From positions 124,001 through 188,000 of the forward strand of contig NZ_CP047945.1 in assembly GCF_014279795.1 (NCBI RefSeq): DNA of 64,000 nucleotides, read 5' to 3'. The number at the start of each line of letters is the position of its first letter. Within the stretch, counting starts at the first letter, position 1. A program made the translations under genes and the position numbers. Shown one piece after another: positions 45,554 through 57,206 of the stretch. The notes beneath the pieces were generated by a model, which was given only the letters and a program-made list of their open reading frames with translations, was not told the DNA's origin and ran no database searches. This DNA is from Synechococcus sp. PROS-7-1. Lineage in GTDB: Bacteria; Cyanobacteriota; Cyanobacteriia; PCC-6307; Cyanobiaceae.

Positions 45554-46216
45554 TTAGCCGTTGCCCGCGGGCTTGCTCGCAAGCCGGGCGGCGGTGGGCC
45601 GGGGCGGCGCCGTGATCGTGCGCACGGCCCGAGTGGCGCTCTCCTCCTTGTCGTCCTTTTTCACCAGCGGCGTCTTCCGCGGTGTCAGGAACATGATCAT
45701 GTTGCGGCCTTCCCGTTTCGGGGGCTGCTGGATCTCAGCCGGCTCTTCAAGATCCTTGGCCATCCGGCGCAGCAGGGTTTCCGCCAGCGCTGTGTGCTGA
45801 ATCTCCCGGCCGCGGAAGATCACGGTGCACTTCACCTTGTCGCCCGCTTTGAGGAAACGCTGGGCCTGACCGATCCGCACGTCGTAATCGTGTTGATCGA
45901 TCTTGTAACGCATCTTGACCTCTTTGACTTCGGTCTGGTGCGATTTCTTCTTGGCCTCCTTGGCCTTTTTCTCCTGTTCGAACTTGTATTTGCCGTAATC
46001 CATGATCCGGCACACCGGCGGATCGGCCTTTTCGCTGACCAGCACCAGATCGAGCTCCCGTTCCTGCGCCACCTCCAGCGCTTTCTCCCGGTCGATGACC
46101 CCTAACTGGGTGCCGTCGGCATCCACCACCCGAAGCTGGGGGTAGCTGATGCGGTCGTTGATGTTGGGGAGCTCCCGGACGGGAGCACGGCGGTCAAAAC
46201 GGGGACGTGGTGGCAT
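45554..46216 (-). CDS. infC: Translation initiation factor IF-3
   Basis: Protein of 220 residues. [40 protein letters not shown] and [20 protein letters not shown] are the N-domain, linker and C-domain hallmarks; ends with a basic/Pro-rich tail of about 40 residues beyond the usual end, as in other cyanobacteria. It starts with ATG, unlike the AUU start of Escherichia coli infC. Binds the 30S subunit and checks start-codon pairing. Downstream of miaA by 57 bases. Confidence 0.97.
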   Translation of the reverse strand: MPPRPRFDRRAPVRELPNINDRISYPQLRVVDADGTQLGVIDREKALEVAQERELDLVLVSEKADPPVCRIMDYGKYKFEQEKKAKEAKKKSHQTEVKEVKMRYKIDQHDYDVRIGQAQRFLKAGDKVKCTVIFRGREIQHTALAETLLRRMAKDLEEPAEIQQPPKREGRNMIMFLTPRKTPLVKKDDKEESATRAVRTITAPPRPTAARLASKPAGNG

Positions 46217-46273
46217 TCAGTGAGGAAAGGGGCCGCGGGCCGTTGGAAAGAGAACCCGCCGCGGTTGCATTCT

Positions 46274-47206
46274 TCACCCTAGACCCGCCTCGATCAGGCG
46301 TCCGGCTTCACTCAGGGGATTGTCATCGGGCAACCACTGGGGCTGGTGCTGGCGCCGGAACCAGGTGCGTTGGCGTTTGGCGAATTGCTGGGTGCGCCGG
46401 GTGGTTTGGGCGATCGCTGCTTGAAGGCTGAGCGTGCCGTCGAGCACGTGCAGGGCCTCGCCATAGCCAATGGTCTGCAGAAGGGGCAGGTCTGCGCCGT
46501 AGCGCTCGCGCAGATGGCGGGTTTCTTCCACCAATCCCTGGTTGTACAGCGCCTGGGTGCGTTCACTGATGCGCTGGCGCAGGTTGGCGGGATTGAGTCC
46601 CAGCTCCAGCACGCGCCAGGGCGGCGGGCTGGCACTGGTCTGGCCGCTCATCGGCGCTCCCGTGGCATAGAGCACCTCCAGGGCGCGTTGGGTGCGCACC
46701 GCATCAGCGCTGGCAATGCGCACGGCCGCCTCAGGATCAGCGCGCGTTAGCAGCTGGTGGCACAGCGGTTGCCCCAGGTGTGCCAATTGCCGGCGCAGCG
46801 CCGGCTGGGGCGCCACGGCGGGGGGACGCAGGCCGCCGGTGAGCGCTTTGAGATAAAGGCCGCTGCCGCCCACCAGAAAGGCGGCGCCGCGGGTGGCCAG
46901 GCTGTGGTTCACGGCCTGCAGCGCTTCCTGCTGAAATTCCTGCAAAGTGATCGGTTGGTCGGGATCGCGCAGGTCGAGCAGATGGTGGCAGATGCGGGCC
47001 TGTTGCTCCGGGCTGGGCTTGGCGGTGCCAATGCTCATCTCCCGGTAGAGCTGCCTGGAATCCACATTGATGATGTCCAGGGCGAAGCGCTCGGCCAGCT
47101 CTAGAGCGAGGGCGGTTTTGCCGCTGGCGGTGGGGCCGAGCAGCACCACCACGAGGGGGGCATTGCTGTTGTTTCGGGCCTCCGTCTCAGGGCTGGTGTG
47201 AGGCAT
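46274..47206 (-). CDS. miaA: tRNA dimethylallyltransferase
   Basis: Protein of 310 residues; adds the dimethylallyl group to A37 of tRNAs reading UNN codons. [20 protein letters not shown] (P-loop), [34 protein letters not shown] and the C-terminal [12 protein letters not shown] are all family hallmarks. Its start lies 117 bases from gyrB on the other strand, a gap with two perfect palindromes. Confidence 0.97.
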   Translation of the reverse strand: MPHTSPETEARNNSNAPLVVVLLGPTASGKTALALELAERFALDIINVDSRQLYREMSIGTAKPSPEQQARICHHLLDLRDPDQPITLQEFQQEALQAVNHSLATRGAAFLVGGSGLYLKALTGGLRPPAVAPQPALRRQLAHLGQPLCHQLLTRADPEAAVRIASADAVRTQRALEVLYATGAPMSGQTSASPPPWRVLELGLNPANLRQRISERTQALYNQGLVEETRHLRERYGADLPLLQTIGYGEALHVLDGTLSLQAAIAQTTRRTQQFAKRQRTWFRRQHQPQWLPDDNPLSEAGRLIEAGLG

Positions 47207-47217
47207 CGCACATCAAA

Positions 47218-47231
47218 GGGGGTGCACCCCC
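47218..47231. promoter_or_regulatory. Perfect 14-bp palindrome between miaA and gyrB
   Basis: GGGGGTGCACCCCC, self-complementary over 14 bases, lies 11 bases upstream of the miaA start. In RNA it would form a very short-looped hairpin; in DNA it could be a dimer site. Confidence 0.4.
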
Positions 47232-47242
47232 AGGAAAAATGA

Positions 47243-49290
<2,048 letters not shown>

Positions 49291-49291
<1 letters not shown>

Positions 49292-49629
49292 TGCCCCGTT
49301 CCGCTACCTCCGTGCTCCGCTGGGGCTGGCTGCTGGGTGTGGCCTTGCTGGGTCCTGCGGCCTTACCGGCCGGTGGAGCCGAACGGCGTCTGCCCCAGAT
49401 CCGCCGTCAGGATGGCGAAGGGCCCTTACTCAGTGGCAGTGATTGTCTGCTTCAAGCCGGGCCTGGCTTATCGGCTCCAGCCCTGCGTCGTCTGGAGATT
49501 GGCACCCCATTGCAATTGTTGCGTCACTGGCGCAGCGCCGATGGTCGCGATTGGATTCAAGTGCAGGTGGCGTCCCATCCGGCCTTCCCTGGAGGGACTG
49601 ACCGGCAACGCGGTTGGATTCATGGCTGA
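49291..49629 (+). CDS. Secreted SH3-like small protein
   Basis: Protein of 112 residues. Signal peptide [20 protein letters not shown] with cleavage near AGG-AER; mature part has [35 protein letters not shown] and a final RGWIHG, resembling bacterial SH3 domains that bind peptidoglycan. The start overlaps the gyrB stop and the end overlaps crcB by 8 bases, so the four genes gyrB to crcB2 look co-translated. Confidence 0.72.
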
Positions 49630-50023
49630 CATCGTTCCCTCCCAGGCGCTCCTTGTGGGTTTAGGTGCCGTCCCCGGGGCCTGGTTGCGCCTGCGGGTGG
49701 TGAATCACTTCGAGCCGATGGTGCCGCGCAAGCACTGGGGCACCTTCCTGGTGAATCTGGTGGCGGCCTTCGCCTTGGGGCTGGTGCTCGGTTTGCAGAC
49801 GTCCGGCCGCTGCGAACCTCCTGGCTCGACGTCGTCGTTGATTCTGCTGATCGGCGTTGGTTTCTTTGGCAGCCTCAGCACCTTCTCCACCTTTGCTGTG
49901 GAGGTGCTGGTCACCCTGCGCGCTCGCCAGTGGGGAGAAGCGCTGTTGCTCACGGCCGGGTCGGTGCTGGCCGGTCTGTTGGTGGCCTCTGGTGGCTACG
50001 GCCTGGGTTTGGCTGATGGCTGA
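49622..50023 (+). CDS. crcB: Fluoride channel CrcB (first copy)
   Basis: Protein of 133 residues, four hydrophobic segments. [40 protein letters not shown] and [20 protein letters not shown] carry the Fluc/CrcB signature, including the Asn in TM2 and the [10 protein letters not shown] break in TM3. Exports fluoride passively. Overlaps the second copy by 8 bases; the pair probably forms an antiparallel heterodimer. Confidence 0.9.
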   Translation: MADIVPSQALLVGLGAVPGAWLRLRVVNHFEPMVPRKHWGTFLVNLVAAFALGLVLGLQTSGRCEPPGSTSSLILLIGVGFFGSLSTFSTFAVEVLVTLRARQWGEALLLTAGSVLAGLLVASGGYGLGLADG

Positions 50024-50432
50024 ACAATTCCAGCCCACGGCACGGCAGGAGATTCAGGAATTGCTGCTGGTGGCCTTGGGTGCCATTCCCGGTGCTCTCT
50101 TGCGCTGGCAGCTGTCTGTGCTGGCACCCGATCGCAACCTGCTGGCCAATGTGCTCGGATCTCTGGTGCTGGGGTTACTGCTTGGGCTTCCCTACCGGCC
50201 GCGGCTGCAGCTGCTGATCGGGATTGGCTTCTGTGGATCGCTCACCACCTTCAGCAGCTGGATGGTGGATTGCGTCAGTCTGATCGCAGCGGGGCAGCCC
50301 ACAGCCGCGATCGGTCTGATCGGCGCCACCCTCGGGCTGGGCCTGGGTGGCGCAGCCCTTGGGCTTGGGCTTGGCCGCAGCGTCAGCGTCCGCTGGCTCA
50401 GGCCTGCAGAGCCGCCTCAATCGCAGCGCTGA
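50016..50432 (+). CDS. crcB: Fluoride channel CrcB (second copy)
   Basis: Protein of 138 residues. [40 protein letters not shown] and [20 protein letters not shown] match CrcB. Translation is coupled to the first copy. No fluoride riboswitch is visible before the pair; they sit downstream of gyrB. The 3' end overlaps the glutathione peroxidase gene by 35 bases. Confidence 0.9.
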   Translation: MAEQFQPTARQEIQELLLVALGAIPGALLRWQLSVLAPDRNLLANVLGSLVLGLLLGLPYRPRLQLLIGIGFCGSLTTFSSWMVDCVSLIAAGQPTAAIGLIGATLGLGLGGAALGLGLGRSVSVRWLRPAEPPQSQR

Positions 50433-50877
50433 GTTCGGCGTCCTCAGGGGCCACACCGCTCTTGAAGCGGGCCAGCACCGTGCCGTCCTTGCCCACTAGG
50501 AACTTTTCGAAATTCCAAGCCACATCACCGGCCGGCTCGGTTTGGTTGAGGGTGGTGTAAGGCTCGGTGGTGCTGCCGGTGGCGTGCACCTTGTCGAACA
50601 GCTCGAAGCTGGCGCCGTAGGTGGTGGAACAGAAGCTCTTGATCTCATCCAGGGTGCCGGGCTCCTGGGCGCCGAAATCGTTGCAGGGGAAGCCCAGCAC
50701 TCGCAGGCCGCGGGGTCCGAAGGTGTCCTGCAGGGTCTGCAGACCGGCGTACTGCTTGGTGAATCCGCATCGGCTGGCCACATTCACGATCAGCAGCACT
50801 TGGCCTGCATAGCTGCCGAGGGATTTTTCACTGCCGTCGGGGGTACGGACGGACACGTTGCTGACGCTGGGAGCCAT
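50398..50877 (-). CDS. Glutathione peroxidase family protein
   Basis: Protein of 159 residues. LLIVNVASRCGFTKQYAGLQ holds the peroxidatic Cys (no selenocysteine), with LGFPCNDFGAQEPG and AWNFEKFLVGKDG completing the Cys-Gln-Trp/Asn active site. Such Cys-GPx enzymes usually use thioredoxin. The start MAPSVSNVSVRTPDG was chosen by homology; longer forms would run toward the mgtE start. Divergent from mgtE across 74 bases. Confidence 0.93.
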   Translation of the reverse strand: MAPSVSNVSVRTPDGSEKSLGSYAGQVLLIVNVASRCGFTKQYAGLQTLQDTFGPRGLRVLGFPCNDFGAQEPGTLDEIKSFCSTTYGASFELFDKVHATGSTTEPYTTLNQTEPAGDVAWNFEKFLVGKDGTVLARFKSGVAPEDAELSAAIEAALQA

Positions 50878-50951
50878 GGCGGAACGAAGCATTCGGCGCA
50901 GACGATAACCCTCCGGAACCGACATACACTTGGGATTGCTGGGCACGGGGC

Positions 50952-52376
50952 ATGGATCAAGCACCGGTGCTAGCGGAGGTGGTGACCCGCCAGTTGGAAT
51001 CCATGCTCAGCGTGGGCAATTACGACGGCGTCAAGATGCTGTTGGCGCCCGTGCAGCCCGTGGACGTCGCCGAAGCGATCGGCAGCCTGCCGCGCACCCT
51101 TCAGGCTTTGGCTTTTCGGTTGCTCAGCAAAGATGAAGCGATCGAGGTGTACGAGTATCTCGATCCAGCGGTGCAGCAGAGCCTGTTGGAACGGCTGCGC
51201 TCCGGCGAGGTGTTGGAGCTGGTCGAGGAGATGTCTCCGGACGACCGGGTTCGGTTGTTCGATGAACTCCCCGCCAAGGTGGTGCGCCGTCTGCTGGCGG
51301 AGCTCAGCCCGGCGGAGCGCAAAGTCACGGCTCAGCTGCTGGGGTACGCCCCGGAGACCGCCGGCCGTCTGATGACGACGGAATACATCGATCTCAAGGA
51401 GTTTCACAGTGCGGCCCAGGCGCTCACGATCGTGCGCCGGCGGGCGCGTCAGACCGAAACGATCTACAGCCTCTACGTCACTGATGGAGAGCGACATCTC
51501 ACGGGCATCCTGTCCCTGCGTGATCTGGTCACAGCCGACCCTGAAGACCGGATCGGTGATGTGATGACCCGGGAGGTGGTGAGCGTGGGCACCGATACAG
51601 ATCAGGAAGACGTGGCCAGGGCGATTCAGCGCTACGACTTTCTGGCGGTGCCGGTGGTGGATCGGGAGCGACGCTTGGTGGGGATCGTCACCGTGGATGA
51701 CGTGATCGATGTGATCGAACAGGAGGCCACCCGCGACCTCTACGCCGCCGGCGCTGTGGAAGCCGGCGACGAAGACGATTATTTCCAGAGCAATCTGTTC
51801 ACCGTGGCCCGCCGCCGGGTGGTGTGGCTCTCGGTGCTCGTGGTGGCCAGCTTCTTCACATCGGAAGTGATTGCTCTCAACGAGCAGGTGCTCAAGGAGG
51901 TGGTGCTACTGGCGGCATTCATTCCCTTGCTGGCGGGCACCGGCGGCAATGTGGGCGCTCAGAGCTCCACTGTGGTGATCCGCGGTCTGAGCACCCAGAG
52001 CATCGCCTCCCTCGGGCGCATCAAGGCTGTGGTGCGTGAGGCCACGGCAGGATTCTTGCTGGGAGTGCTGATGATGATCCTGGTGGTGCCCTTTGCCTGG
52101 TGGCGAGGGGAGAGTCCGCTGGTGGGTCTGTCTGTGGGCACCAGCCTTCTGGCCATTACCACCCTGGCGGCCACGGCCGGAGCCGGTTTCCCACTGCTGT
52201 TCGATCGGATGGGGCTGGATCCGGCCTTGATGTCCACGCCCTTCATCACCACCTGCACCGATGTGGTGGGGACTCTGATCTATCTGCAAACAGCGCAGTG
52301 GTTGCTCGTGCATATGCCCCAGCTGCTTCAGTCCACAGGTATTTCTGCTCATTTCTTGGCTGCAGCTCTTTTCTGA
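50952..52376 (+). CDS. mgtE: Magnesium transporter MgtE
   Basis: Protein of 474 residues. N-terminal superhelical domain (LLAPVQPVDVAEAIGSLPRT onward), two CBS domains (about 135-260: VMTREVVSVGTDTDQEDVAR, VVDRERRLVGIVTVDDVIDV), then five membrane segments with PLLAGTGGNVGAQSSTVVIR, the MgtE pore motif, and FDRMGLDPALMSTPFITTCT. The cytoplasmic part senses magnesium and gates the channel. No obvious magnesium riboswitch in the 74-base upstream gap. Confidence 0.95.
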   Translation: MDQAPVLAEVVTRQLESMLSVGNYDGVKMLLAPVQPVDVAEAIGSLPRTLQALAFRLLSKDEAIEVYEYLDPAVQQSLLERLRSGEVLELVEEMSPDDRVRLFDELPAKVVRRLLAELSPAERKVTAQLLGYAPETAGRLMTTEYIDLKEFHSAAQALTIVRRRARQTETIYSLYVTDGERHLTGILSLRDLVTADPEDRIGDVMTREVVSVGTDTDQEDVARAIQRYDFLAVPVVDRERRLVGIVTVDDVIDVIEQEATRDLYAAGAVEAGDEDDYFQSNLFTVARRRVVWLSVLVVASFFTSEVIALNEQVLKEVVLLAAFIPLLAGTGGNVGAQSSTVVIRGLSTQSIASLGRIKAVVREATAGFLLGVLMMILVVPFAWWRGESPLVGLSVGTSLLAITTLAATAGAGFPLLFDRMGLDPALMSTPFITTCTDVVGTLIYLQTAQWLLVHMPQLLQSTGISAHFLAAALF

Positions 52377-52428
52377 GAGCTCGTTTACGTTTCTTAGGAG
52401 TACGCTTCACACAACTCAAAGAAGCGAT

Positions 52429-53496
52429 ATGGCTCCCCCCCTCGCCGCAGCTTCAATCACCATTCCTGCGCTGTCCGTTAAGTCGGCTTCCAGTAGTCAG
52501 CAGCCCACCAAGAGTGCTCCGACCAAGTCGATGGCCTCTCGTTCATCCAGCACGGATGTCGACCTGGTGCGTTCCTATCTGCGCGACATCGGCCGGGTGC
52601 CGTTGCTGAGCCATCAGCAGGAGATCACCTTGGGCCGTCAGGTGCAGGAGCTGATGGAGCTTGAGGCCACAGAAGCAGAGCTGCAGGAGAAGCGCGGTGG
52701 AGAAGCCGTGCCTGCAGCGGAGCTGGCCAAAGCAGCGGGATTGAGCGCGGTGCAACTGAAGCGCAAGCTGCAGGCGGGCCGCCGCGCTAAAGAGCGGATG
52801 GTGGCGGCGAATCTGCGCCTGGTGGTGAGCGTGGCCAAGAAATACACCAAGCGGAACATGGAGCTGCTGGATCTGATCCAGGAGGGAACGATTGGTTTGG
52901 TGCGTGGTGTGGAGAAGTTCGACCCAACACGGGGCTACAAATTCAGCACCTATGCGTACTGGTGGATCCGCCAGGGAATCACGCGGGCGATTGCGGAGAA
53001 GAGCCGGACGATCCGGCTGCCGATCCACATCACCGAGATGCTGAACAAACTGAAGAAAGGGCAGCGTGAACTGAGCCAGGACTTAGGGCGGACGCCATCA
53101 GTGACGGAGCTGGCGGCATTTGTGGAGCTTCCCGAGGACGAGGTGAAGGAGCTGATGTGCCGTGCCCGTCAGCCGGTGAGCCTGGAGATGAAGGTGGGCG
53201 ATGGGGATGACACGGAGCTGCTGGACTTATTGGCCGGTGATGGAGAGCTGCCGAGTGAGCAGGTGGAAGGTGAGTGCCTGAAGGGTGACCTGAGAGATCT
53301 GCTGGGCCAGCTGCCAGAACTGCAGGAGCGTGTGCTGCGGATGCGTTACGGGATGGACGGCGAGGAGCCGATGAGCCTCACAGGCATCGGTCGCGTGATC
53401 GGCATCAGCCGGGATCGGGTTCGCAACCTGGAGCGTGACGGACTTGCCGGTCTGCGTCGCCTCAGTGATCAGGTGGAGGCTTACGTCGCCTGCTGA
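52429..53496 (+). CDS. Group 2 sigma-70 factor
   Basis: Protein of 355 residues. Regions: 1.2 [20 protein letters not shown], 2 [20 protein letters not shown] and [20 protein letters not shown], 3 [20 protein letters not shown], 4 [20 protein letters not shown] and [20 protein letters not shown]. The long acidic region 1.1 of the primary sigma is missing; a Ser/Lys-rich 40-residue N-terminus replaces it. Non-essential alternative sigma of the RpoD-like group, abundant in cyanobacteria. Gap to mgtE is 52 bases. Confidence 0.93.
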   Translation: MAPPLAAASITIPALSVKSASSSQQPTKSAPTKSMASRSSSTDVDLVRSYLRDIGRVPLLSHQQEITLGRQVQELMELEATEAELQEKRGGEAVPAAELAKAAGLSAVQLKRKLQAGRRAKERMVAANLRLVVSVAKKYTKRNMELLDLIQEGTIGLVRGVEKFDPTRGYKFSTYAYWWIRQGITRAIAEKSRTIRLPIHITEMLNKLKKGQRELSQDLGRTPSVTELAAFVELPEDEVKELMCRARQPVSLEMKVGDGDDTELLDLLAGDGELPSEQVEGECLKGDLRDLLGQLPELQERVLRMRYGMDGEEPMSLTGIGRVIGISRDRVRNLERDGLAGLRRLSDQVEAYVAC

Positions 53497-53529
53497 TCGA
53501 GGTCGCCAAATCAATAATCTATAATTTTA

Positions 53530-55242
53530 TTATCGCCTATAAACAATAATTGTTTTCCAGGCACCTGAATCACCTTGAGGGAAATTAAATTTGCTGTAAT
53601 TTAAAGCCACGATGTTCCTGGGAGCTGAAAATACAATTTCTTTTTCTGTGGATTCTGGGAGACTCTCTCGGTAGCGTTCAGATGTAATAACAAAGTCAAA
53701 CTCTTGGACAAGCTCTTCTATTGTTTTGTGAGATTTTGAGCTGTAAACAGGCTGCGGAAAGCATTCACAATGAATAAGATGTTTCGAGGGATTGTCATTG
53801 ATCCAGTCATAAGGTGAATTTGAGCAGATTCTTCGGATGATTCCATTCTCTGCAGCAATAAAAGCTTGATAGCGCTGGCGGTTGAATCTTGGAAACGCAC
53901 CTGCTGCATCTTGAGAATCCTTAGGATGTAAAAAAAGAATCGTTTGAACGGTAGATGTTTCTTGAGATTTTAGCCATGCTTCTGCATTGCGAGTGGAGCC
54001 ATTTTGTACTCTCAGTTGATGAATGGCCCAGGTTTTTTTGGCCTGGGAGGTGGCGATAGCCGCAATTGTGATCAAGGAAACTATTCTTAAAGCCCGCTTG
54101 GATTTGGTTGCTGTTGAGTCAACCCCGATTTTCAGAATGCCTGTGATGCAAGCTGATACGAAGGGGAGTGCAGGTGTCAGCCATGTTGAGTTGTAAGTAC
54201 TCGCCGCAAAGCCGATGCCTATGAAGGGCGCATAAATGATTGCAATCCCTATGAAGCGATGTGGATTCAGTGATCTGCGTACAGCTTGTTGGAAGTTGCT
54301 GCGCTGCAGAGCGAGCAACATGAGGGCGAGTCCAAGGAGAAGAAGAATCCCGGTCACGGAGTAGCCATAAGCATTAATAAGTAGAAATTTTTTCAATGCG
54401 GCAAGTGGGGCCCAGTTTGATTTTTTGTTGACCTCTCCAGAGAAATGAAGGTAGGCAGTCTGCCAGCGCAGATATAAGTAGGGTGATGTGAGAAGAATTG
54501 TGCTAGCGAATATTGATACGCTTTTGAGACTATTGACTAGCTTTTGCTTTCGAGTCAGTGATGAGCTTAGGCCAATGAGAAGCTGGGTGGAGGCAAAAAC
54601 TGAAGCGGCTAGGTATTTAAATGTCAGCCCGAGGCCAGAGAGGATGGAGAGTGGGATTAGCTTTTGTTTGATCGATGCTTTTGAGGCTGTGATCAGCCCT
54701 GAGCTGAGAAGGATGAGAGTGAGCAGGTGGTCAGATCTGGCGCGATGAGAATGCGTGATAAAAAGGGGATTAAAAATGGTCATGGCTGTTGCCAGAAGCG
54801 CCCAGCGAATTGGAAAAATTGTTCGGCTCATCAGATAAATCATTGGGGCGCATAATGCTGCAATGATTCGAGAGATTAAGCGGCCAAGCGTCACGAGCTG
54901 CTCGTGATCCTTGATGTATGTTTCTCGTGTAAAAGCTTGCCCGTCTAATGCGTAGCTAGCTTTGTAGATCAGTGCGAGTAAATAATTAATCAGTGTTGCT
55001 GGATGGCCATACCAGTAAGGATCTAGATTTCCTGTTGAAGCGATTTGAGCGGCGATGGATACGCGGGTGCTTTCCTCTCCGATTAACCCAGCTGCCTGGT
55101 TAAGTCCTGGCCAAGTGAGTGCCAGGGTGATGAAGAAAAGAACAACACAGAGGATAATCTCAATCGTCTGTTGAGGAATGTGCCGGATTGATTTTGGATT
55201 GTGTTCTTCCATGGCTCTTGGGATCGGTCCTTGCGTCAACAA
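53530..55242 (-). CDS. GT-C-type membrane glycosyltransferase, AT-rich
   Basis: Protein of 570 residues with about ten hydrophobic segments in the first 400 (TIEIILCVVLFFITLALTW, LLTLILLSSGLITA, GILLLLGLALMLLAL). EESTRVSIAAQIASTGNLDP with GHPATLINYLLALIYK fits the first periplasmic loop of PMT/ArnT-like GT-C enzymes, where an acidic residue is catalytic. Such enzymes use lipid-linked sugars. The soluble C-terminal 170 residues are unassigned. Base composition is far lower in GC than all neighbours, and codon use is different, which suggests recent transfer. Start at 55242; MEEHNPKS (55212) is an alternative. Confidence 0.72.
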   Translation of the reverse strand: MLTQGPIPRAMEEHNPKSIRHIPQQTIEIILCVVLFFITLALTWPGLNQAAGLIGEESTRVSIAAQIASTGNLDPYWYGHPATLINYLLALIYKASYALDGQAFTRETYIKDHEQLVTLGRLISRIIAALCAPMIYLMSRTIFPIRWALLATAMTIFNPLFITHSHRARSDHLLTLILLSSGLITASKASIKQKLIPLSILSGLGLTFKYLAASVFASTQLLIGLSSSLTRKQKLVNSLKSVSIFASTILLTSPYLYLRWQTAYLHFSGEVNKKSNWAPLAALKKFLLINAYGYSVTGILLLLGLALMLLALQRSNFQQAVRRSLNPHRFIGIAIIYAPFIGIGFAASTYNSTWLTPALPFVSACITGILKIGVDSTATKSKRALRIVSLITIAAIATSQAKKTWAIHQLRVQNGSTRNAEAWLKSQETSTVQTILFLHPKDSQDAAGAFPRFNRQRYQAFIAAENGIIRRICSNSPYDWINDNPSKHLIHCECFPQPVYSSKSHKTIEELVQEFDFVITSERYRESLPESTEKEIVFSAPRNIVALNYSKFNFPQGDSGAWKTIIVYRR

Positions 55243-55260
55243 TGCTTCTGTTGAATCAGC

Positions 55261-56244
55261 TCACCTGAGATAGGAGATGGCCTGCGGGTTGTCGATGTCG
55301 TAATCGATGATTGGTGCAGGCAATCCAACGAGAGTCTTGCTGTCGTAGGCGGTGAAGTCCTCCACCCGTTTGAACAGGGGGAGCAGCACTCGCGCCAGGG
55401 CATTGGGTGCGCCATAGAAGAACGAGTGGTGACCCAATAGAAACTCGGTGGTGCCTGATCCTTCCTTTTGCTGTTGCTTTCGCAGGAAGTGCTGCAGAGC
55501 CAGCCGTTCCTCTTGGCTGAGACCCGGATGGGCGGTCACGGGAAAGTCTTTTTGGGCGGCCAGCAAGCCGCAATCGTTCCAGTTGAGCTGGGCCAGGGCG
55601 GTGATCAGACGCTCCCGTTCTCCGGAGAAATCGATGCAGGCCAGCTCTTGCTCTTCGATTGCCATCACATCGCGGAAGCAGCGATGTTGCAGCAATGTCC
55701 ATTTCTGCCGGGCATCATCGTGTACCACGATTGCCCCCAACCGCACCTTGGCGTAGCGCTTCAGCAGGTTGAGATGGGCCGGTTGCCGGGCCAGGAAATG
55801 AAACAGAAACTGCGATCCGGTGCCGATGTAGTCATCCAGCACCACCAGGGCTCGACGGTCCTGGTCGGCCGGCGGATCGGCCAGCAGTGCGTCCATGCTG
55901 CGAAAACAGGTCACCGGCAAGCGGTTGGCCTTGCGGTAGGCGTAGGCAATCAGATCACCGCTTTTGCACACGAAGGCGCGGGTGATGTCGATGTCTCGGA
56001 AGCTGGCCACATCAAAGCCATCGCCGGCCAGGTCTCGGCAGAGCCGTTGGTGCAGCAGCCGGCATTCACGCAGCAGCCTGGCCCAGCTGTGCATCTCGAT
56101 GCACTCCAGCAGCCGCAGGGCGATGCTGTGGTCGTCGGCTTCAAACTGGGCGAGCCAACGGTCGAGAGAGGGCCGGGGGATCTCCGCTTCGTTCCAGTGG
56201 ACGGCCAGTTGATCCAGGCGGGCCTGCGTGCTGGTGTCGCTCAT
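55261..56244 (-). CDS. Phosphoribosyltransferase-like protein (PRTase-CE type)
   Basis: Protein of 327 residues. CKSGDLIAYAYRKANRLP near residue 91 and ALVVLDDYIGTGSQFLFHFL near residue 131 are a PRPP-loop-type motif (hydrophobics, DD, then GTGS) as in phosphoribosyltransferases. TTEFLLGHHSFFYGAPNALA near residue 265 recalls the conserved C-terminal element of the PRTase-CE group, which has been proposed to act in RNA processing or defence. No hypoxanthine/uracil-type base-binding motif is evident. Its ATG overlaps the hydrolase stop by 4 bases; the AT-rich GT-C gene follows after 18 bases. Biological role unknown. Confidence 0.65.
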   Translation of the reverse strand: MSDTSTQARLDQLAVHWNEAEIPRPSLDRWLAQFEADDHSIALRLLECIEMHSWARLLRECRLLHQRLCRDLAGDGFDVASFRDIDITRAFVCKSGDLIAYAYRKANRLPVTCFRSMDALLADPPADQDRRALVVLDDYIGTGSQFLFHFLARQPAHLNLLKRYAKVRLGAIVVHDDARQKWTLLQHRCFRDVMAIEEQELACIDFSGERERLITALAQLNWNDCGLLAAQKDFPVTAHPGLSQEERLALQHFLRKQQQKEGSGTTEFLLGHHSFFYGAPNALARVLLPLFKRVEDFTAYDSKTLVGLPAPIIDYDIDNPQAISYLR

Positions 56245-57206
56245 GCTCCCTGCGCCGTGAGAATCTCCAGCAACCGGGCGTTCACCGCCTCCGGTGCTTC
56301 GTCGTGGGGACAGTGTCCCACCAAGGGCAGCACTGTGAGCGATTGAATGCAGGCAAAGCGCTCAGCCCAATCCTGGGCTTCCGCCACCGGCTCCCAGGGA
56401 TCCTGTTCGCCCCAGATCAGGTGCACCGGCTGCTCCAGGTTGGCCAGCAGCTCCGGAGCCAGGTGGTCATCAAAGAGGTTGATGAAGCCCCGGAAGGCTT
56501 CGGCGGCTCCGGATCGCTGCGTCGGTCGGTACAGCAGGTCAACCAAGTCGTCGTCCACATTGGCTCCGCTGGGGTAGGCCTGGCCGAGCACGCTGCGGAT
56601 CACCCTGGGCCTGGCGGCGTTGCGGAACAGGGCCGTGCTCAGCCAGCGCTGGCTCACCAGGGTTTTCAGAAACGGCCGGATCCAGGCCATCCAGGCCGGT
56701 TGGCTGGCCAGCTGCTTGTCATCCATCAGGCGCTGGGCGCAGTCGATCAGCACCACGCCCTTGCAGTGCGCCCCCAGCCGTTGGGCGGCGCGAAGTACCA
56801 CCACACCGCCAATGGAATTGCCCACCAGCAGCACAGGGCGTTGCACGATCTGCCTGCAAAAGGCCTCAACCTGCTGAGCCCAGAGATCAAACCCATACAC
56901 AAGCGCTTCATCACTTGGCGCCTGGCGCTGGGCATCGGGATCGCTGGGAAGCACGGCCCTTGGCTGGCTGCTGCCGCCGAAGCCGATCAGATCAAGGGCG
57001 AAGGTGGGGGTTCGTTCGGCCAGCGACGGCATGGTGTGACGCCAGTGGCCGCTGCTGGCACCGAAGCCATGCACCAGCACCACAGCCGGCGATGCACTGG
57101 TGTCTTGGCCTTGGCCCTGCCGGCGCCAGGCCACATCAAGGCCGCATCCATCGGGCTGCTCCCAGGTCCAGTGCGCCGCGTCAGCTGGCACTGGCGAGGG
57201 ATCCAT
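56241..57206 (-). CDS. Alpha/beta hydrolase
   Basis: Protein of 321 residues. VVLVHGFGASSGHWRHT (oxyanion-hole HGFG), LLVGNSIGGVVVLRAAQ (nucleophile Ser in G-N-S-I-G-G), LIWGEQDPWEP (acid) and LPLVGHCPHDEAPEAVN (catalytic His). Cytoplasmic, substrate unknown; close relatives in cyanobacteria are annotated only as hydrolases. MDPSPVPADAAHW (57206) was taken as start; MVMMMDPS at 57218 is possible. Either overlaps the 3' end of the RND pump gene, so expression is likely from the pump transcript. Confidence 0.88.
   Translation of the reverse strand: MDPSPVPADAAHWTWEQPDGCGLDVAWRRQGQGQDTSASPAVVLVHGFGASSGHWRHTMPSLAERTPTFALDLIGFGGSSQPRAVLPSDPDAQRQAPSDEALVYGFDLWAQQVEAFCRQIVQRPVLLVGNSIGGVVVLRAAQRLGAHCKGVVLIDCAQRLMDDKQLASQPAWMAWIRPFLKTLVSQRWLSTALFRNAARPRVIRSVLGQAYPSGANVDDDLVDLLYRPTQRSGAAEAFRGFINLFDDHLAPELLANLEQPVHLIWGEQDPWEPVAEAQDWAERFACIQSLTVLPLVGHCPHDEAPEAVNARLLEILTAQGA

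Noticed and set aside
50878-50951. Magnesium or fluoride riboswitch upstream of mgtE or crcB
   Set aside because: The gap of 74 bases before mgtE is too short for an M-box and crcB genes have no leader at all.
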